From: JAYQKL01 sp049889535
GTDB lineage: Bacteria > Pseudomonadota > Alphaproteobacteria > RS24
NCBI GenBank assembly: GCA_049889535.1
Contig: JBMHDF010000011.1
Location: forward strand, 1 to 64,000
Length of the DNA: 64,000 bases
Direction: 5' to 3'
In this document: positions 1 to 6,492 of the stretch, in pieces
Position numbering within the stretch: the first letter of the stretch is position 1
How the letters are laid out: each line of letters begins with the position of its first letter
The notes under the pieces: model-generated
Databases searched by the model: none
What the model saw: only the letters and a program-made list of their open reading frames with translations
What the model was told of the DNA's origin: nothing
Made by a program: the position numbers and the translations under genes

Positions 1-141
1 ATAGTCAGAAAACTCAGCCCCACCAGCTTCAGCCAAAACCTTCGTAATCGCTGCCGTCAACGTCGTCTTACCATGATCAACGTGACCAATCGTTCCAATG
101 TTACAGTGCGGCTTATTCCGCTCAAACTTTTCCTTTGACAT
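1..141 (-). CDS. tuf: Elongation factor Tu, N-terminal fragment (cut by window edge)
   Basis: Only the first 47 codons are in the window. The reading starts MSKEKFERNKPHCNIGTIGH and continues through the P-loop GHVDHGKT, which is the GTP-binding G1 motif of EF-Tu. EF-Tu delivers aminoacyl-tRNA to the ribosome as a GTP complex in the cytosol. It lies directly downstream of tRNA-Tyr and tRNA-Gly on the same strand, the tRNA-tuf arrangement common in alphaproteobacteria, so the tRNAs and tuf are probably cotranscribed. The rest of the gene lies to the left of the window. Confidence 0.97.
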   Translation of the reverse strand, partial: MSKEKFERNKPHCNIGTIGHVDHGKTTLTAAITKVLAEAGGAEFSDY

Positions 142-219
142 GGTGCCAATCCTAATCTGTTTAGATCCCTGTGGGATCGAGCTAATAACATGCTCCAATT
201 CAGGCGCTTTGCCCATAAT

Positions 220-293
220 TGGAGCGGGTGAAGGGAATCGAACCCTCATCTTCAGCTTGGAAGGCTGTTGCTCTACCATTGAGCTACACCCGC
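220..293 (-). tRNA. tRNA-Gly (anticodon TCC)
   Basis: On the minus strand a 74-nt cloverleaf begins GCGGGTG and closes with CACCCGC, discriminator T and an encoded CCA. The D-arm (TAGCTCAATGGTAGAGC) and T-arm (GGTTCGATTCC) are standard. The anticodon loop contains TTCCAAG, giving anticodon TCC for glycine GGA codons. It sits between tRNA-Tyr and tuf in the same orientation. Confidence 0.97.
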
Positions 294-342
294 CCTGAAG
301 TCCATTCCTGCTTGACCACTTTAAGGCCGAAACCTTATGGCG

Positions 343-427
343 TGGTGGAGGGAGTTGGATTCGAACCAACGTAGGCATAGCCAACGGGTTTACAGCCCGT
401 CCCCTTTAGCCACTCGGGCATCCCTCC
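343..427 (-). tRNA. tRNA-Tyr (anticodon GTA)
   Basis: An 85-nt class II tRNA with a long variable arm lies on the minus strand. The acceptor stem is GGAGGGA paired with TCCCTCC, followed by ACCA with CCA encoded. The anticodon loop reads CTGTAAA, giving GTA for tyrosine. It is first in the tRNA-Tyr / tRNA-Gly / tuf transcription unit and diverges from rlmB. Confidence 0.97.
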
Positions 428-483
428 AATGTCACACGCCATCAGCAGACCCAAGAAGGATTTCCTGACAAACTGACAGGGCG

Positions 484-512
484 GTTATTGTCAAAATACC
501 AAGCCTTGTCAA
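484..512 (-). promoter_or_regulatory. Candidate promoter of the tRNA-Tyr/tRNA-Gly/tuf unit
   Basis: On the minus strand a perfect -35 TTGACA (507-512) is followed after 17 bases by AATAAC (484-489), a weak -10. The inferred start of transcription would be about 50 bases upstream of the tRNA-Tyr 5' end. The -35 is clear; the -10 is the uncertain part. Confidence 0.45.
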
Positions 513-547
513 GCTTTTACGCACAAAAAAAAGTAAAAACAAAGCTA

Positions 548-574
548 TCGGAATAAATATAGATATTATTCCGA
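548..574. promoter_or_regulatory. Perfect 9-bp dyad between the tRNA unit and rlmB
   Basis: TCGGAATAA (548-556) and TTATTCCGA (566-574) are perfect inverted arms around a 9-base AT-rich spacer. The dyad lies about 45 bases upstream of the rlmB start codon and upstream of the candidate tRNA promoter. It resembles a regulator operator; no T-run follows, so it is unlikely to be a terminator. No known regulator motif was recognised. Confidence 0.35.
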
Positions 575-619
575 CAAAGTTGTTTGCACTAATTTTCAAT
601 CAACCTTATAAGCGGTGAT

Positions 620-1441
620 ATGAAGAAGCGCAAGCGTTCAAATCACAATAATACAGAAAAAAAACCTTTTTCTGGCAATGCCGCCAAGCGACGGCGTGAC
701 ATACAAGCTCATGACACCATAAGCTTATATGGTTTCCATGCTGTTCAGGCGGCGCTGATGAACCCAAAACGCGTCTGTCACAAGCTGCAATTAACCAAAA
801 ATGCACATCATGAATTGCACGCCACGCTTGAAAAAATGCCACATAAGCTGACACCAGAAATCGTCACGCCAGACCAGCTCAAAAAACAGTTGCCAGACGG
901 CACGGTGCATCAAGGCGTAATGTTAGAGACGCAGCCACTTGATGAGCCCGAACTCGAGAGCTTGGTGGCGACGGGCCGCCCATTGGTGATTTTGGATCAG
1001 GTCACAGACCCCCGCAATATTGGCGCTATTTTGCGCTCGGCGACAGTTTTTGGTGCGGCAGGGCTAATCACCACGCGCCACCATAGCCCAATTGCGGCAG
1101 GCGCTCTGGCAAAAGCCGCTTCTGGTGCGCTTGAGGTCACACCAATTTGCGCTGTCGGTAATTTGGCGCGATGCCTCAAAACATTGGCACAAGCTGGTTA
1201 TTTGACCATCGGCCTCGATGAAACAGGTAACCGCACCATTGCGGAATTACCACAAAACATGCCGATAGCCCTTGTCATGGGGGCAGAAGGCAAAGGTCTC
1301 AGGCGCCTAACCAAAGAAAATTGTGATGAGCTGGTGCGCCTACCGCATGCAGACCAGACTGGCAGCCAGTTCACCACACTTAATGTATCCAATGCCGCCG
1401 CCGTGTCGCTTTATGCTGTTTTTATGAATGCAGGCGATTGA
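620..1441 (+). CDS. rlmB: 23S rRNA (guanosine-2'-O-)-methyltransferase RlmB / TrmH family
   Basis: A 273-residue SPOUT-class RNA 2'-O-ribose methyltransferase. The first 30 residues are basic and disordered (MKKRKRSNHNN). An RNA-binding substrate domain follows (about 35-105; GFHAVQAALMNPKR). The SpoU catalytic domain (about 110-273) shows the three family motifs: LDQVTDPRNIGAILRSA, then VMGAEGKGLRRLT, then LNVSNAAAVSLYA. RlmB methylates a conserved guanosine of 23S rRNA; other TrmH-family substrates are possible from sequence alone. The position next to tRNA-Tyr/tRNA-Gly/tuf is conserved in alphaproteobacteria. Its last 31 bases overlap the end of the convergent P-II-like gene. Confidence 0.92.
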   Translation: MKKRKRSNHNNTEKKPFSGNAAKRRRDIQAHDTISLYGFHAVQAALMNPKRVCHKLQLTKNAHHELHATLEKMPHKLTPEIVTPDQLKKQLPDGTVHQGVMLETQPLDEPELESLVATGRPLVILDQVTDPRNIGAILRSATVFGAAGLITTRHHSPIAAGALAKAASGALEVTPICAVGNLARCLKTLAQAGYLTIGLDETGNRTIAELPQNMPIALVMGAEGKGLRRLTKENCDELVRLPHADQTGSQFTTLNVSNAAAVSLYAVFMNAGD

Positions 1442-1704
1442 TAAATCAACCCATTCGGCTCTTGCCCCAGCGATAAAGCATCATATAAAGCTGTAAAAAC
1501 CTGCTCAGCTTGATTTTTTTCAACCACAAGTGTCAGCAGGTCAACCTCGGAGGCTGTACCAAACTCTTTTTCAGCAAATAAATCATCAGCGCGCCCAGCC
1601 TCTACAAAAATATGCTGCACGCCCTCTGCCTCATGAAAGCGCTCTAATATGGTCTGCCCAAGCCCTTTGCGCAGCGCCCCGCCAATTTCAACAAATTCTT
1701 GCAT
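1411..1704 (-). CDS. P-II-like small regulatory protein (second of two)
   Basis: A 97-residue protein that appears to have the P-II ferredoxin-like fold: short beta/alpha elements, a central variable segment where the T-loop would be (AGRADDLFAEKEFGTASEVD), and a C-terminal NGLIYQSPA resembling the NGIMYMTPI of its upstream neighbour. Its start overlaps the stop of that neighbour by one base (TGATG), so translation is probably coupled. It ends inside the convergent rlmB gene. P-II proteins are trimeric sensors of nucleotides or small effectors that bind membrane transporters or enzymes. Here the likely partner is the DUF1538 membrane protein of the same operon; the effector is unknown. Confidence 0.75.
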   Translation of the reverse strand: MQEFVEIGGALRKGLGQTILERFHEAEGVQHIFVEAGRADDLFAEKEFGTASEVDLLTLVVEKNQAEQVFTALYDALSLGQEPNGLIYQSPAFIKTA

Positions 1705-2078
1705 CAGTCGGTCTCACTTTTTAAGTCAGCATCATGCTTGGCCAATATGTCCTCTGGAATATATGTCGCCACGCGGTCAATGGGGGTCATATACATGATA
1801 CCATTGCCCGGTGTGTCCAGCTCGCCGGCAAGATACATCGCTTCAAAAACACGGTCCGCCTGTTCACTCGACACAATGATACGGATAACCTCTTTTTGCT
1901 CATCAATCGTCACGCCGAGCAAGCCCATGCGCTCACGAATACCCGTGCCACGCCCAAAATGAACTGTCGCTCCCTGCGCCCCGACATGTTGGGCCGCCTG
2001 CACAACAGTATCTGCCCTACCCTGCTGAATGATACAAACAATTAAATGTGCATCAGTTAAATATGTAATTTTTCTCAT
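1704..2078 (-). CDS. P-II family regulator (first of two)
   Basis: A 124-residue P-II-like protein (KITYLTDAHLIVCIIQQGRA at the start, NGIMYMTPIDRV near the end). The start at 2078 is chosen because GGAG lies six bases upstream and because family members start just before this first strand; an earlier ATG at 2102 overlaps the upstream stop as ATGA. The central segment GATVHFGRGTGIRERMGLLG stands where the T-loop of P-II lies. It is a compact putative sensor paired with a second P-II-like gene and a DUF1538 permease-like protein in one leftward operon. The C-terminal tail (about 20 residues, IPEDILAKHDADLKSETD) extends beyond the core fold. Confidence 0.8.
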   Translation of the reverse strand: MRKITYLTDAHLIVCIIQQGRADTVVQAAQHVGAQGATVHFGRGTGIRERMGLLGVTIDEQKEVIRIIVSSEQADRVFEAMYLAGELDTPGNGIMYMTPIDRVATYIPEDILAKHDADLKSETD

Positions 2079-2098
2079 CTTGTTCTCCGTACTAACAC

Positions 2099-3856
2099 TC
2101 ATAAGGCCCCAGATGTTGTCATAGCTTCTGATTGAGTTGCCTTCGCGGCCTGACGTTTTTGACGGAATTGAATGAATAATCCCATACCCATAACCGAAAT
2201 AATCGGCCCAATTGACGCCATTGATAAAATCCCAAATCCCTCAATCGCTGAAACAGCATCGCCAAGCCCCATGCCCATTGCCAAAACCAATGGCACTGTC
2301 ACTGGTCCCGTTGTCACACCGGCGCTATCCCACGCAACATTTACAAAGGCCTCAGAAGATAAAAGCGTTAAGATAATGGCAATCAGATAAAGCGGGATAA
2401 TGAGACTTGCTAAATCCAGATTAAAGATGATTTTACACACACCTAACGCAATGCCAAACGCCACGCCAAAAGAAACGCTATACATCAACATTGATTTTTT
2501 AAACGCGCCATTTGTCAGGTTTTGTACCGTTAGCCCAAGCGCGTTCAAGGCGGGTTCGGCCAAAGTCGCACCAAAGCCTAATATAAAGGCAAAAGCGATA
2601 ACAATCACATATCCTAAAATGCCAGCATAAATCGGCGAGCTGGGCAAAACATCTAAGGACATAAATGCCGCCGGCAAGGCGGAACCTGTTTGCGCCCCAA
2701 TAGCCCCAAGCCCATAGGTTAAACCAATATTAAAAACACACATGCCGATAATAGATAAAACCAAGCCATAAGAGGTGATAAGTGGGTTTGGCACATGTGA
2801 ACGCAGAACCAGTTTCAAAACAACCAAAAGGAAAATAAGTAAAGGCAAAATCGCCCGCACACCCAATATGATTTCTTGCCATGGGGTCGTAGCCCACATG
2901 CTAGTCACCTCAGATGTTTGGGCGGTTGGCAATTGCGCAGCGGCGATTATTTCTTGTGGAGATATTTGCGCACGCACAAAAAGCGTGAGTATCAGCACAG
3001 CGAGAATTGGGAATAAAGAAGCCAAAGTCACAACCCCAAAACCCGATAGGCTATCATTTCCCTTGCCCGCCGCCATAGCAATACCAATGCCGAGCGATAA
3101 AACCAATGGCACCGTCACTGGTCCGGTTGTCACCGCGCCACAATCCCAAGCCAGCCCAAGCACGACGCGCAAATCATCATCAAGCCAGAAATAACCCGTA
3201 AGCGCCAAAGTCGGCAAAAGCGTGATAAGAATGAGCGGCTTAAGAGACCAACCTCGAATAAACCGAATCGTACCAAGTATCGCCGCCAGCCCCACACCCG
3301 CACCAACTAACATCACAAGCTCGGTTGCTCGGCGATTCAGAATTTCAAATAGATATGGTGCTTTTTCAGGACTCACTTGCGCGCCAAAAGCTTGTAAGGC
3401 GCCAATCGCAGGTTCAGCAAAAGTGACCCCCACACCCAGCAAACCAATAATCAACAACACCACAAACAGGCTTGCCTTTTTGGGCAAATTATCGCCAATG
3501 ACTTTGCCAAATGGCATCAGCCCCACATTCAGGCCTTCCATAAATATGGCCAATCCTAAAATAACCGCCGCCAGTCCGCCAGTTAATGCCAACGCTTCTT
3601 CAACAGGTTGGCGCAAAATGAGCAATTGGAACAGGCAAAGATATAAAGCCAACGGCAAAACTGATTTGATTTGTTCAACTATGCGGATGGCCGAATATGG
3701 TAAAATCAACGCCATCGCCTGCGCGAAGGTGACCTTAATTTTCTGCCGCGGGTCGCTTGCGGGCTTGCCATCGAGCACTTCACCAGCGGTCAATAAATTA
3801 TAACTGATATAACGCGAGCGCAGATTTTGGTCGCGCAAATAATCCCCAAAACGCAT
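2099..3856 (-). CDS. DUF1538 family membrane protein with two tandem domains
   Basis: A 585-residue polytopic membrane protein. It is built from two homologous halves: TFAEPA recurs as TLAEPA about 285 residues later, and TTGPVTVPLVL occurs exactly twice, about 270 residues apart, each time after a D-x(2-3)-G/A-V segment. This matches the DUF1538 family, which normally carries two such domains and has the look of a transporter with an internal repeat. The start at 3856 is an ATG behind GAGGGAG; the longer frame begins with TTG at 3871. The two P-II-like genes follow directly. No substrate is established; regulation of transport by the P-II-like proteins is inferred from the operon alone. Confidence 0.85.
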   Translation of the reverse strand: MRFGDYLRDQNLRSRYISYNLLTAGEVLDGKPASDPRQKIKVTFAQAMALILPYSAIRIVEQIKSVLPLALYLCLFQLLILRQPVEEALALTGGLAAVILGLAIFMEGLNVGLMPFGKVIGDNLPKKASLFVVLLIIGLLGVGVTFAEPAIGALQAFGAQVSPEKAPYLFEILNRRATELVMLVGAGVGLAAILGTIRFIRGWSLKPLILITLLPTLALTGYFWLDDDLRVVLGLAWDCGAVTTGPVTVPLVLSLGIGIAMAAGKGNDSLSGFGVVTLASLFPILAVLILTLFVRAQISPQEIIAAAQLPTAQTSEVTSMWATTPWQEIILGVRAILPLLIFLLVVLKLVLRSHVPNPLITSYGLVLSIIGMCVFNIGLTYGLGAIGAQTGSALPAAFMSLDVLPSSPIYAGILGYVIVIAFAFILGFGATLAEPALNALGLTVQNLTNGAFKKSMLMYSVSFGVAFGIALGVCKIIFNLDLASLIIPLYLIAIILTLLSSEAFVNVAWDSAGVTTGPVTVPLVLAMGMGLGDAVSAIEGFGILSMASIGPIISVMGMGLFIQFRQKRQAAKATQSEAMTTSGAL

Positions 3857-4046
3857 ATACAACTCCCTCAAACTTTCAAAACCCTAACAGAAAACAAGTC
3901 ACATAGGAAAAATAAAGTAATAAATGTGCGATTTGGTACCCATTTAAGGGCTTAATAAAGACTTAATAATTTGTTTGATTTAGGGTTGATTCTTCTTTTT
4001 CAATCTTTTAGGGTTTTGCTTGACGATAACAAAAAGAAAAAGTGTC

Positions 4047-4673
4047 ATGATGAAAAAACTCACCATAAATGCAAGTACTTGCGCCCTTTTGCGCACGCCT
4101 TGCTCATTATTTATAAAAGCTTGTCTTTTACTCATATTCTGCGCCAGCGCGCCAGCATTTGCGCAAAATTATGACTATGAGCAAGCAGAAGATAATCGGT
4201 TTTATTTGACGGCAATGGGTATTAGCGAAAGCAATATTGATTATGCAGGCAATAAAGACGGTACAACCAATGAAGCAGCGTCTGGCTTTTATTTGTCTAT
4301 CGGGTATGAAATTTATCCGTTTCTGGACGCCGAACTCGGCTATTCGGTTTTAGATGATTATAAAAACGAAGTGGCTGGTAAAGAAAACTCAACAGATGCG
4401 GATATGCTTGAGATTGCTACGCTTTGGCATTTTCCAGGTGACAAAGCCGAGCCTTACTTGCGCATTGCCTATGCTCAATCTGAAGTGAGCGTCACCCAAC
4501 AAGGCAAAGATTTGGGCGGCAGCAGTCGTGATGGCTTTACATGGGGCTTGGGCGCAGATTGGAATTTAACAAATAATAGCGCATTGCGCGTAGATTATAC
4601 TGTTGGCGAAATTGAAGGCGGTGATGAGGATCTCGAAAGGTTGATGTTTGGACTTGTTTTGAAATTCAAATAG
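4047..4673 (+). CDS. Outer-membrane beta-barrel protein
   Basis: About 208 residues. It starts with a signal peptide (hydrophobic CLLLIFCASAPAFA, cleavage likely after AFA before QNYDYEQ). The mature part alternates polar and hydrophobic residues and ends in a terminal strand with phenylalanine before the last residue (LMFGLVLKFK), typical of small eight-stranded OMP barrels. It is related in pattern to OmpA/OmpW-like or porin-like families. A TTG 27 bases upstream (4020) is an alternative start. It is transcribed alone and closed by a strong terminator. The function is probably structural or porin-like in the outer membrane; the exact family is not certain. Confidence 0.7.
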   Translation: MMKKLTINASTCALLRTPCSLFIKACLLLIFCASAPAFAQNYDYEQAEDNRFYLTAMGISESNIDYAGNKDGTTNEAASGFYLSIGYEIYPFLDAELGYSVLDDYKNEVAGKENSTDADMLEIATLWHFPGDKAEPYLRIAYAQSEVSVTQQGKDLGGSSRDGFTWGLGADWNLTNNSALRVDYTVGEIEGGDEDLERLMFGLVLKFK

Positions 4674-4695
4674 ACTGATTTTTTAAAGACAGAGA

Positions 4696-4733
4696 AAAAA
4701 CCACTGGCCCCAAAAGTGACCAGTGGTTTTTTT
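4696..4733 (+). terminator. Rho-independent terminator after the beta-barrel gene
   Basis: CCACTGG (4701-4707) pairs with CCAGTGG (4720-4726), extended by A/T pairs, and is followed by a run of eight T. It lies 23 bases after the stop codon. Confidence 0.88.
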
Positions 4734-4816
4734 ATAAAATTTCTAAGGTCAAATTTTATCGCCCTATTTGTTAAGTGAGGGCTAGTCGTTTTCGCTTAAA
4801 CTTGCTATGTCAGGTC

Positions 4817-5566
4817 ATGACCAAAACAGCACTCATCACTGGCGGCGCAAAACGCATTGGCAAAGCCATCGCGCTTGGCCTTGCCCAACAGGGCTGGCAG
4901 ATTGCCATTCACTATGGACATTCCGGACAAGAAGCCGATGAATTGGTTGCACAATTACAGACGAAAAATGTGAAAGCCATTGCCTTGCAAGCCGATTTGG
5001 CAGATGCCAGTCAGGTTGAAACACTCATCCCGCGTGCAGCTGAGGCATTTGGCGAAATAAATTTATTGGTGAATAATGCCTCTGTTTTCGAGCGCGATAC
5101 AGCGACAGATTTCACCACCGCCACATGGGACACGCATCTCAATGTAAATTTACGGGCACCAGCTTTATTAATGCGCGATTTCGCAGGGCAAACCAGCGCC
5201 GGCAATATCATCAATATTATTGACCAGCGTGTTTGGCGACTGACGCCTGATTTTTCAAGTTATACTGTTTCTAAAACAGGCTTATGGTCTTTAACCCAAA
5301 CATTCGCACAGGCTTTGGCTGAAAAAAATATCCGCGTTAATGGCATCGGGCCTGGGCCAACATTGCCCAACCCGCGACAAGACCAAGCGGAGTTTGATAA
5401 GCAAACCAGACTTGTGCCATTAGGCCATGGCGCCTCGCCAGAGGAAGTGGCCGACGCGGTGATGTATATTTTGAGCGCCAACAGCATGACAGGGCAAATG
5501 ATTGCGCTTGATGGCGGCCAACATTTAGCCTGGAAAACACCAGATGTTACAGAGGTAGTTGAGTAA
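4817..5566 (+). CDS. Short-chain dehydrogenase/reductase, probably pteridine-linked (FolM-like)
   Basis: A 249-residue classical SDR. The Rossmann glycine motif is GGAKRIGKAI near residue 8, NNAS follows at about 92, and the catalytic YTVSK tetrad element is present at about 152-156. The C-terminal GQMIALDGGQHL is typical. The start at 4817 gives MTKTALITGG, the usual SDR N-terminus; an upstream frame opening at 4775 has no support. It overlaps folB by one base (TAATG), which points to a role in pterin or folate metabolism such as dihydromonapterin/dihydrofolate reduction (FolM), although the serine of the catalytic triad is not obvious (IINIIDQRVWRL at that place). Confidence 0.82.
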   Translation: MTKTALITGGAKRIGKAIALGLAQQGWQIAIHYGHSGQEADELVAQLQTKNVKAIALQADLADASQVETLIPRAAEAFGEINLLVNNASVFERDTATDFTTATWDTHLNVNLRAPALLMRDFAGQTSAGNIINIIDQRVWRLTPDFSSYTVSKTGLWSLTQTFAQALAEKNIRVNGIGPGPTLPNPRQDQAEFDKQTRLVPLGHGASPEEVADAVMYILSANSMTGQMIALDGGQHLAWKTPDVTEVVE

Positions 5567-5985
5567 TGAATAAAACCCTTCGACCCACTCATCAGTCATC
5601 TTATGCAGATGCGACCACTGGCGTGATGCAAATATTCATTCGGGATTTATCTTTGCCTATGTTGCTCGGTATTTACCCGCATGAAAAAACCACGCCGCAA
5701 AAAGTTACCTTTAATGTTGAGCTCGCCGTCAAAGAATTGTCACATGAGGCACCATCACAAATTGAAGATGTGGTGTGTTATGAAAAAATCGTTAATAAAA
5801 TAAAAACACTTATCGCCGCGCGCCATTTTGATTTTGTCGAAACCCTTGCTGACCAGGTGGCGCAACTTTGTCTTGCCAATCAACGCGTTGTCAGCGTGCG
5901 CGTGCGGGTCGAAAAAAATGACGCCATTGACGAGGCCGCTGGTGTTGGGGTCGAGATTGAGCGCCTGCAAACAACCGCGCTTTAG
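5566..5985 (+). CDS. folB: Dihydroneopterin aldolase
   Basis: A 139-residue member of the FolB/FolX family, acting in folate synthesis by converting dihydroneopterin to 6-hydroxymethyl-dihydropterin and glycolaldehyde. Family features are MLLGIYPHEK near the start, a conserved Tyr in VVCYEKIVNKI, then FVETLADQVAQLCL and the final VRVRVEKNDAI strand. It begins within the stop of the SDR gene behind AGAGG. The first 20 residues exceed the usual N-terminus; a start at MQIFIRD (5626) is possible but has no ribosome binding site. The two genes form a small pterin operon. Confidence 0.88.
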   Translation: MNKTLRPTHQSSYADATTGVMQIFIRDLSLPMLLGIYPHEKTTPQKVTFNVELAVKELSHEAPSQIEDVVCYEKIVNKIKTLIAARHFDFVETLADQVAQLCLANQRVVSVRVRVEKNDAIDEAAGVGVEIERLQTTAL

Positions 5986-6031
5986 GCTGGCAAACCGTTT
6001 TTTGAGGTTTTTTTCATGCAGTTTTATAGCA

Positions 6032-6061
6032 TTGACACGCTGAATTGCTGGTACGTTATAA
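6032..6061 (+). promoter_or_regulatory. Sigma-70-type promoter in the folB-uvrC intergenic region
   Basis: A perfect TTGACA (6032-6037) is followed after 18 bases by TTATAA (6056-6061). Transcription would start near 6068 and either give uvrC an unusually long leader of about 425 bases or make a separate small RNA. It was found by eye. Confidence 0.5.
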
Positions 6062-6405
6062 AAAGGGCTGTTTTCTGCAGATTTTAGCTAAAAGCAATGT
6101 TTCACAGATGTTTCATGCGCCAAGGCTATTCCTCTGAAAAATGCATAAAACTGCGGTTTTTTGGCCTAACCATATATATTTATTAAGTTTTTTGCTTTTT
6201 GAGGAGAGTTAATCACAAGCCGCCTGCCCCAATATGACAATTTTGTAAAGTAAATAAATGCGTAGAAATATAAATTTCTTCGCAGTTAATTATATTATTA
6301 CCCAATAATATCAGGGGGTTACAAATTGACTAAATTTTAAGCATTTTCTATCACTGCCAATAAAAACAGACACTTGGCCATGTTCACCCGAATTTACTCA
6401 CACAC

Positions 6406-6414
6406 TTATCCACA
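6406..6414 (+). promoter_or_regulatory. Consensus DnaA box
   Basis: TTATCCACA matches the strict DnaA-box consensus in an AT-rich intergenic region about 80 bases upstream of uvrC. It is single: no second consensus box was seen within the region, so DnaA-mediated regulation or chance is more likely than a replication origin. Confidence 0.35.
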
Positions 6415-6492
6415 ATCCGAAAAAACTTTTTTAACAAAGTTTTTTGAATTCAAATTACGCGAGAAGATGAAAAATCATTTTGACAGTCTATA

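Larger units (their letters stand above)
5986..6492. other. 507-bp AT-rich intergenic region between folB and uvrC
   Basis: No open frame of note occurs here. It holds the promoter at 6032-6061; a pair of 10-bp inverted arms GCAGTTTTAT (6018-6027) and ATAAAACTGC (6145-6154), the second followed by a T-rich run; a dyad GCG-t-AGAAAT/ATTTCT-t-CGC (6260-6283); a consensus DnaA box TTATCCACA (6406-6414); and AAAAAACTTT/AAAGTTTTTT inverted arms (6420-6429 and 6436-6445). An unannotated small RNA is possible. Confidence 0.55.

Noticed and set aside
98..298. Plus-strand open frame over the tuf start and tRNA-Gly
   Set aside because: It covers a tRNA and the reverse of the EF-Tu start and has no homology or ribosome binding site.
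2775..3803. Plus-strand open frames of 139 and 193 codons across the DUF1538 gene
   Set aside because: They are antisense to a well-supported membrane protein and have the low-complexity, Thr/Pro/Ser-rich look of antisense shadows.
6406..6414. DnaA box as a replication origin
   Set aside because: A single consensus box in an AT-rich spacer is not enough; there is no cluster of boxes, no dnaA/hemE/parAB neighbours and no skew data.
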